From contig BFEA01000048.1 of assembly GCA_003427395.1 (NCBI GenBank), forward strand, positions 2,799,605 through 2,830,396: 30,792 bases of DNA, given 5' to 3'. Of this stretch, positions 1-9,978 are shown piece by piece. Both the position numbers and the translations under genes were made by a program. This DNA comes from Chara braunii (lineage: Eukaryota > Streptophyta > Charophyceae > Charales > Characeae). The notes under the pieces are model-generated. The model made no database searches, was not told the DNA's origin, and was given only the letters and a program-made list of their open reading frames with translations. The stretch's first letter is position 1, and every line of letters starts with the position of its first letter.

Positions 1-92
<92 letters not shown>
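1..92. repeat. (TG)n followed by (GA)n microsatellite
   Basis: A pure TG dinucleotide run covers 1-56 and switches directly to a GA run at 57-92. The window begins inside it, so its full length is unknown. Confidence 0.97.
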
Positions 93-94
<2 letters not shown>

Positions 95-717
95 TTCCAT
101 CGCGGCTGGCCTCAAGCTACTTCCCGATAGAATCATCCACGTCCATGTAAGCATGTTCCGCTAGAAGATGGAAATATACACTGCCTCGTTGAATCTGCTG
201 GACAACATTTACTGCAATCGACGGTGCGGCACAAAACAAACCCACAGCGAAAAGGGACCCCGTTCATAAAGTTGTGCCAACAGCTGTACAAAGCGCCCCG
301 AAAATGTACCAAGCGCCCCCGAAAAAAAGGCATACGAACGTGCAGGTTTTACTGCAATCGACGGTGTGGCACAAAACAAACCCACAGCGAAAAGGGACCT
401 CGTTCATAAAGTTGTGCCAACAGCTGTACAAAGCGCCCCGAAAATGTACCAAGTGCCCCCGAAAAAAAGGCATACGAACGTGCAGGTTTATCTCCTGGAT
501 GTAATTGCACCATCACCTCCTTTCCCACATAGCGACTTTCATGACCATAGCTAGGATGAGTTTCCTTGTGTGAAATACCTAATAGGTGGGGCAATGTGAA
601 GTCTGAAGTCTACACAAGGTATAGGCACACCAAGACCACCAATCACCAAGATAATCATTCACCCGCAACTCATCAGTCATGAATCCGCAACTAATCATGG
701 ACCAATCACTCCAACCA
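93..717. other. Intergenic DNA without recognisable gene
   Basis: No open frame here resembles a known protein. The main content is the 140-bp tandem duplication at 211-490. Around 590-715 there are short low-complexity direct repeats (cgcaactcatcagtcatgaa and relatives). Confidence 0.6.
211..490. repeat. 140-bp tandem duplication (2 copies)
   Basis: Copy 1 is 211-350 and copy 2 is 351-490, head to tail with no spacer. Both start actgcaatcgacggtg and end tgcaggttt. Only a few substitutions separate them (for example cgg/tgg near the start), so the duplication is fairly recent. The short open frames reported across it on both strands are copies of each other created by the duplication and show no protein similarity I recognise. 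Confidence 0.95.
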
Positions 718-792
718 AGGATAAAACCAACGATTGACAACGCGAACTGAGACTATCACTCAGGCAAAGTGAACTCCAATCCACACGGAGTT
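718..792. repeat. Dispersed repeat, direct copy at 11477-11551
   Basis: A 75-bp segment beginning aggataaaaccaacg and ending gagtt recurs in the same orientation at 11477-11551 with scattered mismatches. One copy lies left and one lies right of the LTR retrotransposon. Confidence 0.85.
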
Positions 793-823
793 GAAAAAAA
801 GGTGTAAACGAATGAAAGTGAAT

Positions 824-941
824 AGAGAAAGATTGACACATTGGCTTCTTCAACAGATTACTGCTGCACATTGGCTTCTTCAACGGATTACTGCTGCTTT
901 TTTAATTCCAACTATACTTTTAGCAAATGTTTCCACCTAAT
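824..941. repeat. Dispersed repeat, inverted copy at 12893-12985; carries a 30-bp tandem duplication
   Basis: The segment from gagaaagattg to gcaaatgtttccac recurs inverted at 12893-12985. This left copy has an extra 30-bp tandem duplication (838-867 and 868-897) that the right copy lacks. The pair could be long terminal inverted repeats of an older element into which the retrotransposon inserted, but I see no target-site duplication at the outer ends. Confidence 0.8.
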
Positions 942-1327
942 ACCGGAAGTGACAATAAAAGCAGAAAAGTTGTAATTAGCACAGACCAAACAAATAGAGG
1001 TAATCTATGCATGGTCATTCCTGAGCGGCCACGCATGTTAAAAATAGTTGTAATGAAATTGATAGCACCTAATATTGAGGAAACACCCGGCGATAAATGA
1101 AGACTAAACATAGCTAAATCCACAGCTCCTCCAGAATGACTGTTATACCGCTTTAGGTGGGTAGGCTGTCCACCCGGTACCAGCACCTACTTCCACTAAA
1201 GACTGTCCACCCAGTACCAGCACAGCACCTACTTCCACTAAAGCAGAACTTAGAAGAAGTAATAATGATGGTGGTAATAACCAAAAACTGATATTGATAT
1301 TGTAATTATGCAATAATTCTATACTAT
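942..1327. other. Spacer between dispersed repeat and LTR element
   Basis: No gene seen. It contains a diverged tandem duplication of about 38 bp (1165-1200 and 1203-1243, unit gactgtccaccc...ttccactaaa). The last bases, ctat at 1324-1327, are the likely target-site copy of the LTR element. Confidence 0.6.
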
Positions 1328-2678
1328 TGTGATGACCCATCCATACATGGACTGAAACACAGCTGATTTATGAGTTTTGCCCATAGACTGAATGCCATGC
1401 TGAGTTTCCCGCTTGCTACTAAGTCTGTGTGTGCACGCTTGCTGGACTGCATGTCTGTCTGAGTCCTGGATGGCTTGAGTGTGTGTGTGACCATGCCTGT
1501 CTGAGTGTTGGTTGGTCTGGGTGTGTGTGTGACCGTGCCTGTCTGAGTGCTGGTTGGCATGAGTATGTGTGTGGCCCGTCAGGGCACTTGCTCGTTCGTT
1601 GGGCCCCCAGGGCCGGTACTTACCTGTGGCCGTGACATTGAGGGGTTGCAGCAGGGAAAAACACTCAAGTAGCGGGTAGGCCGGTACCGCACCTGGAAGG
1701 GGTAGATGTGCAGGTACCTGAGGGCGGACGGAGGCCGAGCAGAAGAAGACAAAAGTGGCATTTTTAGAGGCCCAGTACTTGTAGGTTAGGTCTAGGCGGA
1801 TATTAGTCCAACAAGTCTAGGTCTAAGGCCTGTATGGGCAATATCAGAGTCTGCAATGATGTTTCCCTCTGAAAGGGAGGAGGTACTGGTAGTACCGGTT
1901 GCTTGGGAGGCCGAGCTGCCTGGAAGTCACCGCCCAAGAGGCAAAGAAGGCCGCTATATCTTCTGGCCGGGCGGAGAGTCCGCCGGCCTCTTTTTCGGTG
2001 TGCAAGTTTGGCGACACACTGGTGGAGCGCTAGCTGGAGCAGCGCTAAGCTGGAGCAGAGCTACTGGGGAGGAAGGAGAAGGACACGAGGGAGGAAGAAG
2101 GAGGAAGAAGGAAGGAAGGGGGAGGAGCGCCAGGGGTACTTACCTGGCTATGGTGGCAGCCATCTTCATCACCTTGGTGGGCGCTGCAGCAGGGAGTCCC
2201 CACCTGGGGAGAGCTACACCAAGAAGCTTCGGGGCAGGGTCAGGCATGGCGGCCTGAGCTAGAGCAGCCATAGCTGCTTTGGGTTGTCCTTCAAGCATCT
2301 GAGCAGAGCCCAGTAGTCCGCCGTAGCCTCAGCCTATGAGAGTGAAGAGTGGGAGAGGCGGCCATGGCTATGGTGGACCTTAAGTGAAACCTGCAGTAGA
2401 AGAGGGACTCAAACATTGATTCTGGATCAGTCATTCAACATGGTATTATTATTTCTTGTATGAATATGAGAAGGGGGAGATAAGGAGGAAGAGATTGTTG
2501 GGCGAAGAAGAAGAGCCTTGTCATTGTATTTGCTGGTGTATATCTTCTTCTTCTTCTTCTTCTTCTTCTTCTTCTAATCCTCTCTCTCTCCTCTCAAGTT
2601 CATTCATTTCTTTCTGCAATTGGATGGCATTGTACTTTCCAATGGATGTGTATCTCGAAATTGGCCAGGGTCATAACA
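1328..2678 (+). repeat. 5' LTR
   Basis: Starts TGTGATGACCC and ends GGTCATAACA, with short inverted termini. It matches 9992-11275 throughout, with point differences and indels (5 substitutions in roughly the first 120 bases). It carries three 42-bp units at 1456, 1498 and 1540 built on tgtctgagt...gtgtgtgtgacc, and a (TTC)n tract near 2546-2575. Short open frames inside (around 1429-1635 and 1856-2262) reflect this repetition and purine-rich DNA, and I do not call them genes. Confidence 0.95.
1456..1581 (+). repeat. Three 42-bp units inside the LTR
   Basis: Units begin at 1456, 1498 and 1540 with tgtctgagt. The 3' LTR has the same array at 10143, 10185 and 10231, with the second unit 4 bp longer because of extra TG steps. 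The array was therefore part of the element when it inserted. Confidence 0.9.
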
Positions 2679-2679
2679 T

Positions 2680-2691
2680 TGGTATCAGAGC
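2680..2691 (+). other. Primer binding site, initiator tRNA-Met
   Basis: TGGTATCAGAGC begins two bases after the LTR terminus and is complementary to the 3' end of plant initiator tRNA-Met (known for many plant LTR elements). It fixes the 5' LTR boundary and the element's orientation. Confidence 0.95.
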
Positions 2692-2727
2692 GGATTCTAC
2701 TTGCTGGTGAGAGTTGACTTTGCTACT

Positions 2728-2775
2728 CTAACCCTAACCTAAGTGGTTGAGGGCAACACTTAGGGTTAGGGTTGG
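2728..2775 (+). other. Leader hairpin with telomere-like arms
   Basis: The left arm ctaaccctaacctaagtg (2728-2745) pairs with the right arm cacttagggttagggttgg (2757-2775), with one bulged G, one G-T pair and an 11-nt loop. The TTAGGG-like units occur as inverted arms, not as a tandem array. Confidence 0.8.
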
Positions 2776-2820
2776 TTGGTTGAGGGAAGTGGGGCAGCGT
2801 GGCTAAGGGAAGCTGCCCCC

Positions 2821-2863
2821 ACCTGGTTAGGTCATGTGGGGTCGAGATAGAACCTAACCAGGT
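2821..2863 (+). other. Second leader hairpin, perfect 12-bp stem
   Basis: acctggttaggt at 2821-2832 is the exact reverse complement of acctaaccaggt at 2852-2863, with a 19-nt loop. It follows the first hairpin by about 45 nt. Confidence 0.8.
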
Positions 2864-4216
2864 TGCTTGAGAGTGAGATTAGGGTGGCGAGACATTTCGA
2901 GGAGACTTCATGCGGCGATTCGAGAAAGGCGACAGTGAGAGGCACTCGCACCTGGAATCTGATTCAAGGGAGACACCTGGCAACTTAAGGGCTGCCCTCA
3001 AGTAGGCGAGCTTGAGGGTCAGCGGCCACTCAGCATCTACGGCTGCAAGTTGCTACTTTGTTCTTCAACCTAGACGGGGGATCCGGCGTTGCGCTTTGGT
3101 GTTGGAGTTAGACCCTCCTAGGAGATAGGACACTAGTGTAGGGGTAGCGTTAGAGGGGTTAGGAGGACCACATGATAGGGGGGTGAGTTCTATTCATCTC
3201 GAAGCTCAAGGCCACTCAGGTAAGTGTCGTGCACCTACGGGATGCCCATGTATGTGCGTATGGTATTGATTGTCCTGCTGGGGTACTCTGGGTTTCTTTT
3301 CCTACTCCTCTGTGGTCTTGATTGTGTGACTGAATGCATGTGATCTACCTACTCACCTGATGGATGGAAAATGAAGTATCTTGACCTAAATGCCGAGTTT
3401 TTCTACAGTGCTTCGTCTTTTCATCTCTGAACGGTTGTAGTCTGTAGGTTTTGCCAAAAGTTGAAATTTCGTTTTTCAGTGCAGTAGAGACTGAACTAAA
3501 GTCCATGTGGAACTCCTCTTGGTTGGGACCTGGTTGCGGCCTACGTGGGACCCCTGGGACCCAGCGGGACCGGGCCCAAACAAGAAGAGCCTCTGGACCC
3601 AAATCGGTTAGGCATTGACCTCTTATCTTCTTGGCTGGGATACAGAGTTCATTCTTCTTGGATTAGGACACCCACTGCTGAGGGGATCTTGGCTGAAACG
3701 TTTCGCATGTCTTTTTGGATTGCATTGGCCGTGGCTTGACTCGCACCCTGTACACCACTCAATTCTCCATTGTTGCATTTAGTCACTTGTGATCTGATTT
3801 GCTGTACAGTCACGGAGCTGGTCAGACTGGACTCGAGAGGACGTCGTATGCAGTATGATCAGACTGGGTCGATGGATCAGACCTCTCGTTTGAAGTTGTT
3901 TGTTTTTCTTTTGCTGCTCTCTACTTCCAAATGAAATGCCGCTCCGGCTAGGAGTTCTACCTTTTCTTCTCTGAGCTTTCAGTCTGTTTCTCTGAGTTCA
4001 TTTTCGATGCCATTGGAGACTCGCAACCAGAAAGAAGAGAGAGAAAGGAGGGAGAGAGAAAAGGGAGAGGGGGAAAGTGACCGTCTGAAGTGGGCAAGGA
4101 CTGGGAAAATGAGTGTTCGTCCAAGTGAGAGGGGGAGTGAACCTCTTGAGAGTCTAATTGATTCTTTTGCTGACTGGTGACTCTCTGACCCCCCTGTCAA
4201 TACTAATAGTCCAAAA

Positions 4217-5725
4217 ATGGCTCAGCTAACTTCAGTGCAATGGCGGGCCTTGTTAGATGCAGCCAATGATGCCGAAAAACCATATCTACAAGCACTCTTA
4301 GATAGTGCAATCAAAAGGGAACAAGAGGCAGAGAAGGAGAGGAAGGAAACCTTGTTGAAAAGGCAAGTGGTCATCCTAGAGACTGTTCGCTCACTAAGTA
4401 AAGAGCAGTGTGGGGAACAGTTGCAGTTTATACTCACAGCCCTTGTTCAAGTCAGAAATCTTGAGGATCATACCACTCAGATCGCTGAAGTCTTCGCAAA
4501 GTTGCAAACACTTCAGGATGATCTGACTGATATGACCCGCAAGTACCATGAATTGACAAGGGAGGTGGCTGAGCTGCGACAAGCCCAAGTGGCCAACCCT
4601 CTTCCTGTACCCCCTGGATCTGAAGTTGCAATTGAAACTACCTCTGCCTCTCTTACTGTATTTTCTTCCTTGAATGTGTTGGCAACCCTCTCGGGACCTG
4701 CAACAGGTGCAGATTCCGCTGTTGTTGTGACAAGCAGCGAGGCTGGAAATTCTGCAACTGGTGCAGCCCCAAGATTGGAACCAGCAGGAGCTGGTCCCAG
4801 CTACACCGGTCCCTATGTGGATCGTAAGGCGGTTCAAATACCATCTAAGTATGACGAAAAAGAAGACATCGAATCCTGGATCAGCTCCATGAGGGCATAT
4901 TTCGAGATTTTGGGGACTCAACCTGAGAACTAGTCCGTAATCATGGGAATGAATGTCGAACCGGTCATGCGGGGCTTCTTAGAGGTTCAAGCTACGCAAG
5001 CTGGGATTCCTAAAATTCAACTAACAAGATGGCTTAAGGCGACCCCGGTTGCCTCCCTCGAGGAACTCCTCATTTCACAATACCTGGATCCACATGCTGC
5101 AGCAAGGGCAAAAATTCAGCTTGACAAAATCAAGCGCAGCAAGTGGACGGGCTCCATGAAAAGCCTGCAAACTTATCTTAGCAAGATGTTTACTACACCC
5201 GGATTGGAACTGACTGCGCAATTTTGCTTGGATGTGATCACAAGTGCGGTTCCCACCAACTTTACTAATCACCTGGGCAGGGACTTCATTGGTTACACTG
5301 ACGGGTTCACCTTGATGAAGGACATAGTCAGTCTTGAGACTGTAGACCTCGTCACCACAGCAGGCAACAAAAAGCCCATGGGCGGCAGACGGTTCAAAGG
5401 CAGCAACCGTTTTGTTGTGCATGACCTGCTGGAGGCCGAAAAAAAAGCCGATGCAGATGACCCACTCTTGGTGATGACCAAGAACAGGACTGTCAATGCA
5501 AAGGGACCGAATCGGAGTGCAGGGAATAACTATGTCCAACTTCCCAAAGGACTCAAGATCCCACCTAAACTGGAGGATGCAACTACTAAACCTTGGGTTA
5601 ACCTCCGGATTACTGAAAACGACTGGCGGGGTAGACTCAAGAAGGGGGTATGCCTGCATTGCCAAAAAACAAACCATAAGGTACAAGATTGTTATAGGCT
5701 CCAGGGAAACCAGAACCGGGCGTAG
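4217..5725 (+). pseudogene. gag polyprotein, interrupted by one in-frame TAG
   Basis: Structural protein of the retrotransposon particle. The first 238 codons (4217-4930) and the following 260 or so (to 5722) share one frame and are separated only by TAG at 4931-4933, so the coding length is about 501 residues. The N-terminal part is charged and probably coiled (KREQEAEKERKETLLKRQ). The middle (IPSKYDEKEDIESWISSM onward) resembles the capsid-like gag domain of Ty3/gypsy elements. Near the C terminus a CCHC zinc knuckle is complete (C-LH-C-QKTN-H-KVQD-C, spacing 2-4-4). The start at 4217 is the first ATG of the frame after in-frame stops at about 4200. Downstream, the frame shifts by one to reach the protease linker. 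Confidence 0.9.
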
Positions 5726-5931
5726 AGTCAACTTCAGCAAACTCTACAACAGGGGAGACTGGATCTAAGGCAGATCAACAGTCCTCCCTCGAAGCCCAAA
5801 CATCTGCTGAACATAAGGCTGAGGTGAGTAATGTTTTGTATGTCGAGCCTTGGGAGGAGTCTGGGACGGTCGATTTTCACTATCACTTGGAGCATTGGGC
5901 TGAGATGACACAGCAGCGAGAGACAGTTAAC
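5725..5931 (+). pseudogene. gag-protease linker in the -1 frame
   Basis: After the gag stop (5723-5725), the -1 frame is open from about 5725 to 5931. It has a biased, hydrophilic composition (ESTSANSTTGETGSKADQ, later EPWEESGTVDFHYHLEHW). The frame runs straight into a GTTAAC hexamer that is duplicated at the far side of an inserted element, where the protease frame resumes. Either a natural -1 gag-pol shift or a one-base indel near 5700-5722 separates it from gag. Confidence 0.7.
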
Positions 5932-6317
5932 GGGGGCCCAAATATTCGCCATTTTCGTTGACAATTGCGGCGCGAATTTCATCAAAAAAATTAAAAACAA
6001 ACGATATGAGACCATAATGCAAGCATCAAAAAAAGAAACAGGCCAAAAAAAAACGAAAAAAAAAAAAAAAAACACTATGAAACCCTAACACAAAGACACT
6101 GTCCGAGTCAAAATGAAGCGTCCAACGAATCCAACAAAATGCCAATTTTTTCATTATTGATGAAAACATGTCAAAACTGCAAACATGACGTACCCTAAAA
6201 CACATATATATCACACAAAAAGAAAAACAAGAAAAATCTGAAAAAAAGCAAAAAATCAGCGCAATATGACAGTTTCAGTGCAATTCGATGCAAAATACGT
6301 CGAAAATAACACCCCTG
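5932..6317. mobile_element. Miniature inverted-repeat element inserted in protease region
   Basis: A 386-bp, A-rich, non-coding block interrupts the pol frame. It is flanked by direct hexamers GTTAAC at 5926-5931 and 6318-6323, whose core is TTAA. The termini are imperfect inverted repeats: the left starts GGGGGCCCAAATATTCG and the right end read in reverse is CAGGGGTGTTATTTTCG; the likeness continues inward with ATTTTCGTTGACAATTGC against ATTTTGCATCGAATTGC. Both flanks are in coding register with each other once the block and one hexamer are discounted. I cannot assign the superfamily; TTAA duplication suggests piggyBac-like mobilisation, while the G-rich ends recall Harbinger-type miniature elements. 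Confidence 0.75.
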
Positions 6318-6584
6318 GTTAACCACGTGTGGGTTGACTGTGGTGCTACGGCTAACTTTATGTCACCTCACGGGATACGCAAAGTGGGCTTGGGGATGAA
6401 ACAAGTGGCCTTGCAGAACCCTTGCCGGACCCAAGTTGGCAACAAAGAAGTTGTCTCTTCTACGCATGCAGTCAAAGGTGTGTGCACTACCTTTGACAAA
6501 GACAAAACTGTCACACACGCGTTGAACTTCTATGTTCTTGACAAGTGCCCCTTCGACGTTGTCCTTGGCTTGGGCTGGCTGTAG
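6318..6584 (+). pseudogene. Retroviral-type aspartic protease
   Basis: Cleaves the retrotransposon polyprotein. The catalytic triad region reads WVDCGATANFM (D-C-G-A-T, the usual form being D-S/T-G-A), and the domain ends with the typical hydrophobic block DVVLGLGWL. Two in-frame stops follow, a TAG at 6582-6584 and a TGA 15 bases later, before the frame continues into the linker to RT. The N-terminal side is cut by the inserted miniature element. Confidence 0.85.
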
Positions 6585-6605
6585 TCCCAATGCGAATGAA
6601 CCAAG

Positions 6606-7112
6606 TTGAAGGAGTCACTTTTCATGATCAAAGATGCTCGAGGGAACGAGCTTCCTGTCCTCTTGGATGAGAAGCACGAGTCCCCAGTGACTTTTCTGAA
6701 TGCTATGCAGTTCTGCAAGAAATGGCGAAAGCACAAGGAGGAAGAACAGTTGTATGTTGCCTTTGTTCGTCCTACCCATGTGCCATCTACTTTTGCGGCT
6801 AATACCATTACTACTTCGATTAGTGATCCTACTTCTAGTACTTCTGCTTCTAGCACCTCTATTTCTCTACCCTCTAATGGTCCAAATGATCCTACTTCAG
6901 ATTCGGTCGTCTCTATACGCGACTTGCGACCCGATCTAGGTGATCCCTTTGCTGATCCTCCAGCCCCACCGGTCCCACCAGACATCCAAAGCCTCCTCAA
7001 TCGGTTTTCGAAAATTTTGGCCGAGCCACGTGGAGTCCCCACGCGATCGGTCCGACACACTATCGAGTTGGTTAAAGGTGTTGTCCCTCCAAAGGGTTGC
7101 GTATACCGAATG
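6606..7112 (+). pseudogene. Protease-RT connector
   Basis: Same frame as protease and RT. It has a Ser/Thr/Pro-rich low-complexity middle (TSSTSASSTSISLPS) and then sequence typical of the start of Ty3/gypsy RT (PPDIQSLLNRFSKILAEPRGVPTRS, here split for quoting: FSKILAEP, RHTIELVKG). TGA at 7113-7115 interrupts the frame just before the RT fingers region. Confidence 0.75.
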
Positions 7113-7115
7113 TGA

Positions 7116-7790
7116 ACCGGCGAGTTGAAGGAACTCCGGCGACAGATTTATGAGATGATTAACAAGGGGTGGATCAAACCTAGCGAATCTGAATTTGGTG
7201 CTCCTGTGTTGTTTGTTCCGAAGAAAGAAGACAAACTTCACATGTGTATTGACTATCGCGGTCTAAACCGCATCACAAGAAAGAATGCCTATCCATTGCC
7301 TCGTATAGATGACTTGATTGATGTCGCAGGTGGGTGCAAGGTCATCTCCAAGATCGATCTCAAGTTTGGCTACCACCAGATTAAAGTCGATCCTGCGGAC
7401 CAGCAGAAGACTGCGTTCAAAACACGCGATGGGCTTTACGAGTTTACCGTAATGCCCTTCGGTCTCACGAACGCACCGGCCACCTTCCAAAGCCTCATGG
7501 ACAAAGTCCTCCACGAACAGATTGGTCGGTTAAGTCCTCCACGAACAGATTGGTTGGTTCATGGTGGTCTACCTCGATGACATTCTAATCTTCAGTAAGT
7601 CCATGGAGGAACACCTCAAGCACCTTGCGGAAGTACTAAACATCCTCAAGAAGACGCTACCTCGATGACATTCTAATCTTCAGTAAGTCCATGAAGGAGC
7701 ATCTCAAACACCTTGAGGAAGTACTAGCCATCCTCAAAAAGACGTAACTCCATCTCAACTTAGACGTAACTCCATCTCAACTTAGAGAAA
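7116..7790 (+). pseudogene. Reverse transcriptase with internal tandem duplications
   Basis: Copies element RNA into DNA. Conserved blocks read in order: GAPVLFVPKKED, MCIDYRGLN, VISKIDLKFGYHQI (motif A, first catalytic Asp), MPFGLTNAPATFQ (motif B), then YLDDILIFSKS (motif C). Three head-to-tail duplications then wreck the domain: 28 bp (7504-7531/7532-7559), 88 bp (7569-7656/7657-7744) and 22 bp (7741-7762/7763-7784). The 88-bp one duplicates the YLDD box, at 7570 and 7658. None is a multiple of three, yet together they add 138 bp, and the RNase H that follows is back in the original frame. Stop codons lie within the shifted stretches, so the enzyme cannot be made. Confidence 0.93.
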
Positions 7791-8370
7791 TTTGACTTGG
7801 GAAGGATAGTGTCATCTATCTTGGGCACTGGTTGTCTGCTAGAGCCGAAGCAACCAAGGTGGAGGTCATATGCAACTGGTCTCAATCCCTGAACATTCGC
7901 GAATTGTGGTTTCGCGTCATACTATCGAAAGTTTGTACCCCGCTTATCCATTGTTGCGCGTCCATTGTCTCGACTAACAAGTAAGAATGTTCCCTACTCT
8001 TGGGACACCGCGTGCATGAACACCTTTCAAGCCTTGAAGGACGCCTTGGTAAGTTACCCGGTACTCCACATTGCAGATCCCAAACGGACATTCGTAGTTA
8101 CTACGGATGCAAGTCAATATGACAGCGATGGCTTGCGGCCACTCGAATACTACACAGCAAACGCATGCCCAGCGTAAGTAGCCACTTCCACCTACATGCG
8201 CGAGCTCTATCCTTTGCGTATGGCGTTGGACCACTGGAAACACTATCTTTTGGGATGCCACTTCAAAGTCTTCTCAGATCATGAGACTGCGAAGTGGATC
8301 AAACAGCAAAGTACCATATCCCCTACCTTGTTTGCTAGTTCCATGAGATTGGCATTTTCGATTTTGAATT
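7791..8370 (+). pseudogene. RT thumb/connection remnant and RNase H
   Basis: Degrades the RNA strand of the hybrid. After a broken thumb region, frame 7965 reads a typical connection and RNase H start (YSWDTACMNTFQALKDALVS, then FVVTTDASQY with the first catalytic Asp). Directly after DASQY the usual glycine-rich loop is missing and the sequence jumps to GLRPLEYYT, a small internal deletion. After a TAA at 8175-8177 the same frame continues with TYMRELYPLRMALDHWKHYL and FKVFSDHETAKWI, which carries the Glu and Asp positions. Confidence 0.85.
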
Positions 8371-9406
8371 AAGACAAGGGTTGCAATAATCGAGTCGTTG
8401 ACGCATTATGACTTGCCTTGTCAAATCCTACAACCTCCGGAAGATACTGAAGGAGGAGCTCGTAGAGCACACCGCCAAGGATCCGGAGTTGAGTTTCATC
8501 CTTTAGCGGCTACAGGCTGACCCCAGCAGTCAGCCCGATTTTCACGAATATGGAGGACTGATTTTTTGTCGCTACGGGAACCACGACCGTTTGTGTGTCC
8601 CCAAGCATGAACCTCTCCGCACGCAATTTCTGGATTTGGCTCATGGCCGGAGTGGACACTTCGGTATATGGCAAAAACGTATGCAAATTTGCTGAGACAG
8701 TTTGATTTGCCTGGCATGAAAGGGACTGCTGAGAAATTTATGGTTGAATGTCAAGTCTGTCAACGAATCAAACCATGCAAACAAAAGTCGATGGGGCTAC
8801 TCACCCCCTTACCCATTCCCGATGGACCCGGGGAGTCCGTCTCCATCTACTTCACCGACATGGGAAAGGTAAGTAAGAGCGGCGGCTATTCACAGGTCAT
8901 AGTGATTGTTGACCAATTCTCTAAGTTCCTCAACCTGATCCCTTTGCCGCCTCACGCCCCAGCAGAACTAGTAATTTTGTGAGTTCCAACAGAAGTACAT
9001 TCTGTAGTTCGGAACCCCGAAGACTCTTGTGAGCGATCGGGATCCGCGCTTCATTAGTACTGAGTGGAAGTACTTCACATCTCAACTGGGGATCAAACTG
9101 TGCATGACATCTGGCCGACACCCCGAAGCCAACGGTTTGGCTGAGGAGATCAACCAGACTGTGTTTCAACTTCTTCGCGCTTTGATTATCCCGAATCAGG
9201 AGACATGGGATGAAGAGTTGTATTCCGTTAAGGGGTTATACAACAACTTCGTCCACTCCGCCACCGACATGATACCCAACAGGCTGCATTACGGTTGGCA
9301 AATCCGAAATCCGCTCTCTGAGCAGCCAGCTGGTTTAACACCCGGCAGACCTGGCTTCGGGGCCAAGTATGATCGCTTGCTCAAAGTTGCCATTGCAGCT
9401 ATATGA
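8371..9406 (+). pseudogene. Integrase, zinc-binding and catalytic domains
   Basis: Inserts element DNA. The HHCC zinc domain is recognisable across a frameshift (LAHGRSGHFG, then VECQVCQRIKPC). The catalytic core begins GESVSIYFTDMG, where family members normally have Ser-Ile/Met-Asp-Phe, so the first catalytic Asp appears to be Tyr. IVDQFSKF follows. After another frame change, frame 9029 carries LVSDRDPRF (second Asp) and RHPEANGLAEEINQTVFQLLR (catalytic Glu region; seen in two blocks RHPEANGLAEE and INQTVFQLLR). At least three frameshifts are needed to read it. Confidence 0.88.
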
Positions 9407-9845
9407 CCAAGCGACAACACGCCATGATCCATCATGCGAACAAGAAGCGCCGACCGTCGGATATTCAGGTAGGAAGCTATGTCTGGGTCAAGATGTCTGA
9501 ATTCTCAGAAGAAGAGGGAGTCTCACGCAAACGTCTCCCTCTCTATTATGGGCCCTGGGAGGTTTTGGATGTGATTGGTGAAGATCACTTTGCCCTTCGT
9601 ACGTCGTTGATGTGCCAGCCCATGTGCGCACATACCACGTGTTCCACGCATCCAAACTGTACCTCCACCGTGATGCTAAGACATTCGATTACCGCGAAGA
9701 TATGATCCCTCACGCGATCAAAGGAGGGCACGAGATAGACAGGATCAAACAGCGCGTGGGGAAAGGACCCAACAGACAGTACCAGGTTCACTTCATGTAT
9801 CACCCACTACGCAGTGCACCGTGTGTTGTCAAAGCATATGAGTGA
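9403..9845 (+). pseudogene. Integrase C-terminal GPY/F module and chromodomain-like tail
   Basis: The GPY/F module is clear (VGSYVWVKMSEFS, then YYGPWEVLDVIGEDHFALR). A frameshift near 9605 leads to frame 9612, with RTYHVFHASKLYLHRD. The last ~35 residues (EIDRIKQRVGKGP, YQVHFMYHPL, SAPCVVKAYE) fit the spacing of a decayed chromodomain, whose usual form is E-VDRI-hydrophobic-K/R-G-YLVKWKGYP. That would make the element a chromovirus; the domain call is inference from weak similarity. Confidence 0.7.
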
Positions 9846-9978
9846 CAAATCGCCACTAATGTTGTATGTAAGATCTCTGCAAGGCTCACTACAACAGAGT
9901 ACTCTAGGAATCTCTTTGCCTTGCTCGCTTACGATGCGTTTGTCGAGTGAGTTACTCGCTCGAAGGGACCTCGCTCTT

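Larger units (their letters stand above)
2692..4216 (+). other. Retrotransposon untranslated leader
   Basis: About 1.5 kb between PBS and gag without a convincing reading frame. The first 200 bases hold two strong hairpins (2728-2775 and 2821-2863). The stretch just before gag is purine-rich. Leaders of LTR elements usually hold dimerisation and packaging signals; that role here is inference. Confidence 0.7.

Noticed and set aside
211-490. CRISPR-like repetition
   Set aside because: It is only two adjacent 140-bp copies without unique spacers. No array of short regularly spaced repeats exists anywhere in the window.
1856-2262. Open frames of 119-133 codons inside the 5' LTR (and relatives in the 3' LTR)
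   Set aside because: They lie wholly within the LTR, are broken by indels between the two LTR copies, and reflect G+A-rich sequence.
2728-2775. Interstitial telomere
   Set aside because: The TTAGGG-like units are two short inverted arms of a hairpin, not a tandem array, and plant telomeres are usually TTTAGGG.
4222-5740. Long antisense frames opposite gag (175 and 221 codons)
   Set aside because: They are shadows of the gag reading frame, with no recognisable protein content.
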